From: an uncultured Clostridia bacterium | GTDB lineage: Bacteria > Bacillota > Clostridia > TANB77 > CAG-508 | Assembly (NCBI GenBank): GCA_934162925.1 | Contig: CAKPJR010000064.1 | Location: 1-6,116 of the forward strand | Length of the DNA: 6,116 bases | Direction: 5' to 3' | Part shown: positions 4,179-6,116 of the stretch, one piece after another | How positions within the stretch are numbered: the first letter of the stretch is position 1 | How the letters are laid out: each line of letters opens with the position of its first letter | The notes under the pieces: model-generated | Seen by the model: the letters and a program-made list of their open reading frames with translations, nothing else | What the model was told of the DNA's origin: nothing | Database searches by the model: none | Made by a program: the position numbers and the translations under genes

Positions 4179-4208
4179 TTGACAAAATACTAAAGTCTAT
4201 GATTAGAT
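4179..4208 (+). promoter_or_regulatory. Tentative promoter for the LCP gene
   Basis: TTGACA at 4179-4184 is a perfect -35 box. The best-spaced -10 (TTAGAT, 4203-4208, 18-base spacer) matches only 3/6, and better boxes (TATGAT at 4198, TATACT at 4208) are badly spaced. Transcription would start only a few bases before the ribosome site at 4221. Confidence 0.3.
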
Positions 4209-4233
4209 ATACTTATAAATGGAGGAAATAATA

Positions 4234-5217
4234 ATGGGGAGACAAATTGAAACAGAAAAAAATGAAGTAAAGAAGAATAAAAAGAAAAAAAGATTTCATA
4301 TTGGAAGAATAATATTTTTAATAATTATAGTAGTTTGTGCAATTATAGGAATAATATTTGCAAAAAGATTATCTGATTTAAAAGGAAATTGGATGGCAGT
4401 ATTATTAGGGCATAATAAAGAAACAGTTGAAAACTTAGAAACTTTGCGAATTTTAATTATGGGTGAAAGTACAGGAATGTCTGATACAATAATTGTATGT
4501 TATTATAGTCCAAAAACACAAAATGTGTCAATGCTTTCAATTCCAAGAGACACATATGTTACAAATGAAAACTATAAGTATTCGGCATATAATAAAATTA
4601 ACTCTTTATATTCAGGCGGAAAAACTCCAGAAAAGACTGTTCAAGCTGTAAACGAAATAACTGGGTTAGACATAAATTATTATATATTAGTGGATACAGA
4701 AGCACTAATTAAATTAGTAAATTTAATTGAAGGAGTATATTTTGATGTCCCAATTGATATGAACTACGATGATGATGGACAAGATTTACATATACATTTA
4801 AAAAAAGGATATCAAAAATTAACTGGAGAGCAAGTAGAGCAAGTTGTAAGATTTAGACATAATAATGATGGAACTTCATATCCACCAGACTATGGAGATG
4901 AAGACTATGGAAGAATGAAAACACAAAGAAATATCATTATGGAAATTGCAAAGCAAACTATTAAACTAAAAAATATAACAGAAATTAAAAATATCTTAAA
5001 CATCATGAAGGAAGAGGTAAAAACAAATGTAAACTTTAATAGCATAATAGACTATGTTCCATATGCAGTAAATGTTGATATGAGCACAATAAAAACTTCG
5101 CAACTTCCAGGAGTATCAGAAAATAGAGGAGGATATGGGTGGTTTTTCTACTATGATGAAAACGAGACTAAAAAAATAGTAGATGAATTATTTAATGGAA
5201 ACTCACTACCAGAATAA
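4234..5217 (+). CDS. LCP (LytR-CpsA-Psr) family envelope glycopolymer transferase (327 aa)
   Basis: LCP proteins move polyprenyl-linked anionic glycopolymers (teichoic acids, capsule) onto peptidoglycan at the outer face of the membrane. Start chosen: ATG 4234, 8 bases after GGAGG (4221-4225); the ATG at 4219 overlaps that site and has none of its own. Layout: basic cytoplasmic head (1-25, many Lys), one membrane helix (26-43), then the LCP domain (about 70-240). Motifs: RILIMGES (72-79), SDTIIV (83-88), SIPRDTYV (102-109), YNKINSLYSGG (119-129), DINYYILVDTEALIKLVNLIEGV (146-168), LTGEQVEQVVRFRHNNDG (196-213) and DYGRMKTQR (224-232). The conserved Arg/Asp residues expected to bind the pyrophosphate lipid are present. 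The family often has 'LLLGxD' near the start of the domain; here it is 'LIMGES'. About 90 further residues complete a normal length. No terminator follows before the next gene. Which polymer it handles cannot be told; no glycopolymer genes are in view. Confidence 0.95.
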   Translation: MGRQIETEKNEVKKNKKKKRFHIGRIIFLIIIVVCAIIGIIFAKRLSDLKGNWMAVLLGHNKETVENLETLRILIMGESTGMSDTIIVCYYSPKTQNVSMLSIPRDTYVTNENYKYSAYNKINSLYSGGKTPEKTVQAVNEITGLDINYYILVDTEALIKLVNLIEGVYFDVPIDMNYDDDGQDLHIHLKKGYQKLTGEQVEQVVRFRHNNDGTSYPPDYGDEDYGRMKTQRNIIMEIAKQTIKLKNITEIKNILNIMKEEVKTNVNFNSIIDYVPYAVNVDMSTIKTSQLPGVSENRGGYGWFFYYDENETKKIVDELFNGNSLPE

Positions 5218-5392
5218 AATATAGTATCGAGAGAAAAGACAGTAGTAAAAAGGAAGACATTTATATATGGGAACATATCCATCAATTAAAATAATTAGAA
5301 CAAATTTGTAACAAAACTTATTAAAAGTACTCTTATAATATAAGGTATATGATATAACAATAAAAAAATATTTTATAAAGAAAGGAGATAAA

Positions 5393-5875
5393 ATGTCAAA
5401 ACTATTAAAATATATTATAGTAATTGCTTTAATATTAGTCGCAATATTTGTTATTTTAAAATTCACTAATAAAGGAAAAAGTGTGGAGGTTGCAGATAAA
5501 GAGGAAGTTCCTAAGAAAGTATTCGAAGAACCTCAATATATGATTTATACAGTCAATGATAAAGAGAAATATAGATTGACAAAAGAAGATACAGAATATG
5601 CAGAAATATTGGACAAATTAAATTCTTCAATAGATGAAAACTACAATACAAAAAGACAAACAGTATTATTAGATATAATAGATATTCACAAAGAAGTATA
5701 TTCAAAGAATGCAGTATTAAGATTAATTTATAGTGATACTTATGAGATAGATATAGTATTCGAAAGGAACAGTGTTTTAGATATTATTTATATAGAAAAC
5801 AACAAAAAAGATTGTTTCTATGGATTTGATAATAAAGTCCAAGAGGAAATAAAAGAATACCTTGATAATAAATAG
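5393..5875 (+). CDS. Membrane-anchored extracytoplasmic protein, function unknown (160 aa)
   Basis: ATG 5393 follows AAAGGAG (5381-5387) by 5 bases. Residues 5-23 form a single hydrophobic anchor after a short basic head. Residues 24-48 are a charged linker (Lys/Glu rich). Residues about 49-160 form a small alpha/beta domain: strand QYMIYTVND (48-56), helix KEDTEYAEILDKLNSSI (64-80), strands VLRLIYSDTYEIDIVFER (108-125) and VLDIIYIENNKKDCFYGF (128-145), and a C-terminal helix (VQEEIKEYLDNK). The only cysteine is 141. I do not recognise a family. It lies 175 bases after the LCP gene, a gap with no clear terminator; a TATAAT at 5334-5339 lacks a properly spaced -35 box, so co-transcription with LCP or an own weak promoter are both possible. 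The terminator at 5884-5914 ends it. Confidence 0.88.
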   Translation: MSKLLKYIIVIALILVAIFVILKFTNKGKSVEVADKEEVPKKVFEEPQYMIYTVNDKEKYRLTKEDTEYAEILDKLNSSIDENYNTKRQTVLLDIIDIHKEVYSKNAVLRLIYSDTYEIDIVFERNSVLDIIYIENNKKDCFYGFDNKVQEEIKEYLDNK

Positions 5876-5883
5876 TATGTGTA

Positions 5884-5914
5884 AAAAAGTCCAGTAATTA
5901 AGTACTGGACTTTC
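5884..5914. terminator. Bidirectional intrinsic terminator between convergent genes
   Basis: Arms 5886-5896 (AAAGTCCAGTA) and 5903-5913 (TACTGGACTTT) form a perfect 11-bp stem with a 6-base loop. Read on the minus strand it is followed by a run of six T, a strong signal for the gene ending at 5931. On the plus strand the tail (TTTCGGTTATTATA) is weaker but serves the gene ending at 5875. Confidence 0.9.
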
Positions 5915-5930
5915 GGTTATTATATGCATA

Positions 5931-6116
5931 TTACTTTTTTACAAATTCAATTATATTTCCATTTTCTTTTATTAGGTTAATAGAATCACTTTCATTATAT
6001 TTAGTAATATTAAATATCAAAACTTGTTCTTCTATTTGGCTCAAATCAGGCTTTTTAAGTATTCTTAGTGTATCTGATAATGTATAACTATTTCCTTCAG
6101 TATCTTTAACAATATA
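5931..6116 (-). CDS. 3' end of an unrecognised minus-strand protein (partial)
   Basis: A frame enters from the right edge at 6116 and runs 61 codons to TAA at 5933-5931, then reaches the terminator at 5914-5884 after about 17 bases. The peptide starts YIVKDTEGNSYTLSDTLRIL and ends IIEFVKK. It reads as a compact globular piece: a strand-turn (KDTEGNSYTL), a helix (SDTLRILKKPDLSQIEEQVLIF), then a helix and a final strand (INLIKENGNIIEFVKK). Codon use is the A-rich type of the neighbours, and the opposite strand has no competing frame. The 5' part lies outside the window and I cannot assign a function. Confidence 0.75.
   Translation of the reverse strand, partial: YIVKDTEGNSYTLSDTLRILKKPDLSQIEEQVLIFNITKYNESDSINLIKENGNIIEFVKK

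Noticed and set aside
4118..4231. 37-codon open frame upstream of LCP, containing IAALELVKIHNREQ
   Set aside because: It has no start codon or ribosome site of its own and no recognisable match; noted only as possible debris beside the sigma factor remnant.
5267..5311. 14-codon frame starting ATGGGAACATATCC between LCP and the next gene
   Set aside because: Too short, with only a weak distant AGGAAG, and no other support.
5206..5466. Minus-strand frame of 86 codons
   Set aside because: It spans an AT-rich intergenic gap and the anchor region of the gene at 5393; its low-complexity Ile/Tyr/Phe content fits chance.

Overview
The window is AT-rich (roughly 70% A+T), with short intergenic gaps, strong GGAGG-type ribosome binding sites, many short envelope proteins with one N-terminal membrane segment, a c-di-GMP riboswitch, a LytTR regulator, an LCP-family protein and GC-rich hairpin repeats between genes. 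Together these suggest a low-GC Gram-positive, most likely an uncultured gut Clostridia-type Bacillota. No gene here fixes the species.

Layout. 1-145 is the 3' end of a gene that is cut by the window edge. Its last 138 bases recur with three mismatches at 1279-1416, near the end of a second, probably 5'-truncated, paralogue (863-1420). Between the copies lies a small cassette: an extended -10 promoter (335-363), a perfect 12-base palindrome (396-407), a 116-residue multi-pass membrane protein (491-841) and a terminator (847-885) whose hairpin overlaps the only possible ATG of the second paralogue. Next comes a self-contained unit: promoter (1423-1451), c-di-GMP-I (GEMM-I) riboswitch (about 1463-1549), a membrane-anchored extracytoplasmic protein of unknown function (1568-2200) and a strong terminator. 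About 2250-2460 carries three GC-rich hairpin repeats and no gene.

On the minus strand, 3841 down to 2649 is a tight three-gene operon: a LytTR-domain DNA-binding regulator, a two-pass membrane protein and a single-pass membrane protein with an extracytoplasmic domain. The gene junctions are 1 nt apart and 8 nt overlapping. This looks like a LytTR regulatory system in which membrane partners control a cytoplasmic transcription factor, but the partners are not families I recognise. A possible 26-codon gene follows at 2546-2466. Divergent from the operon, 3947-4091 holds the remains of an ECF sigma factor gene (region 2 still readable, broken by frameshifts).

The right part has an LCP (LytR-CpsA-Psr) envelope glycopolymer transferase (4234-5217), an unrecognised membrane-anchored protein (5393-5875), a bidirectional terminator and the 3' end of a convergent minus-strand gene (6116-5931). 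The common theme is cell-surface proteins and signal-responsive regulation (c-di-GMP, LytTR, a lost ECF sigma). The strongest points for follow-up are the riboswitch with an uncharacterised target, the non-standard LytTR operon, and the duplicated gene flanking a small membrane-protein cassette.
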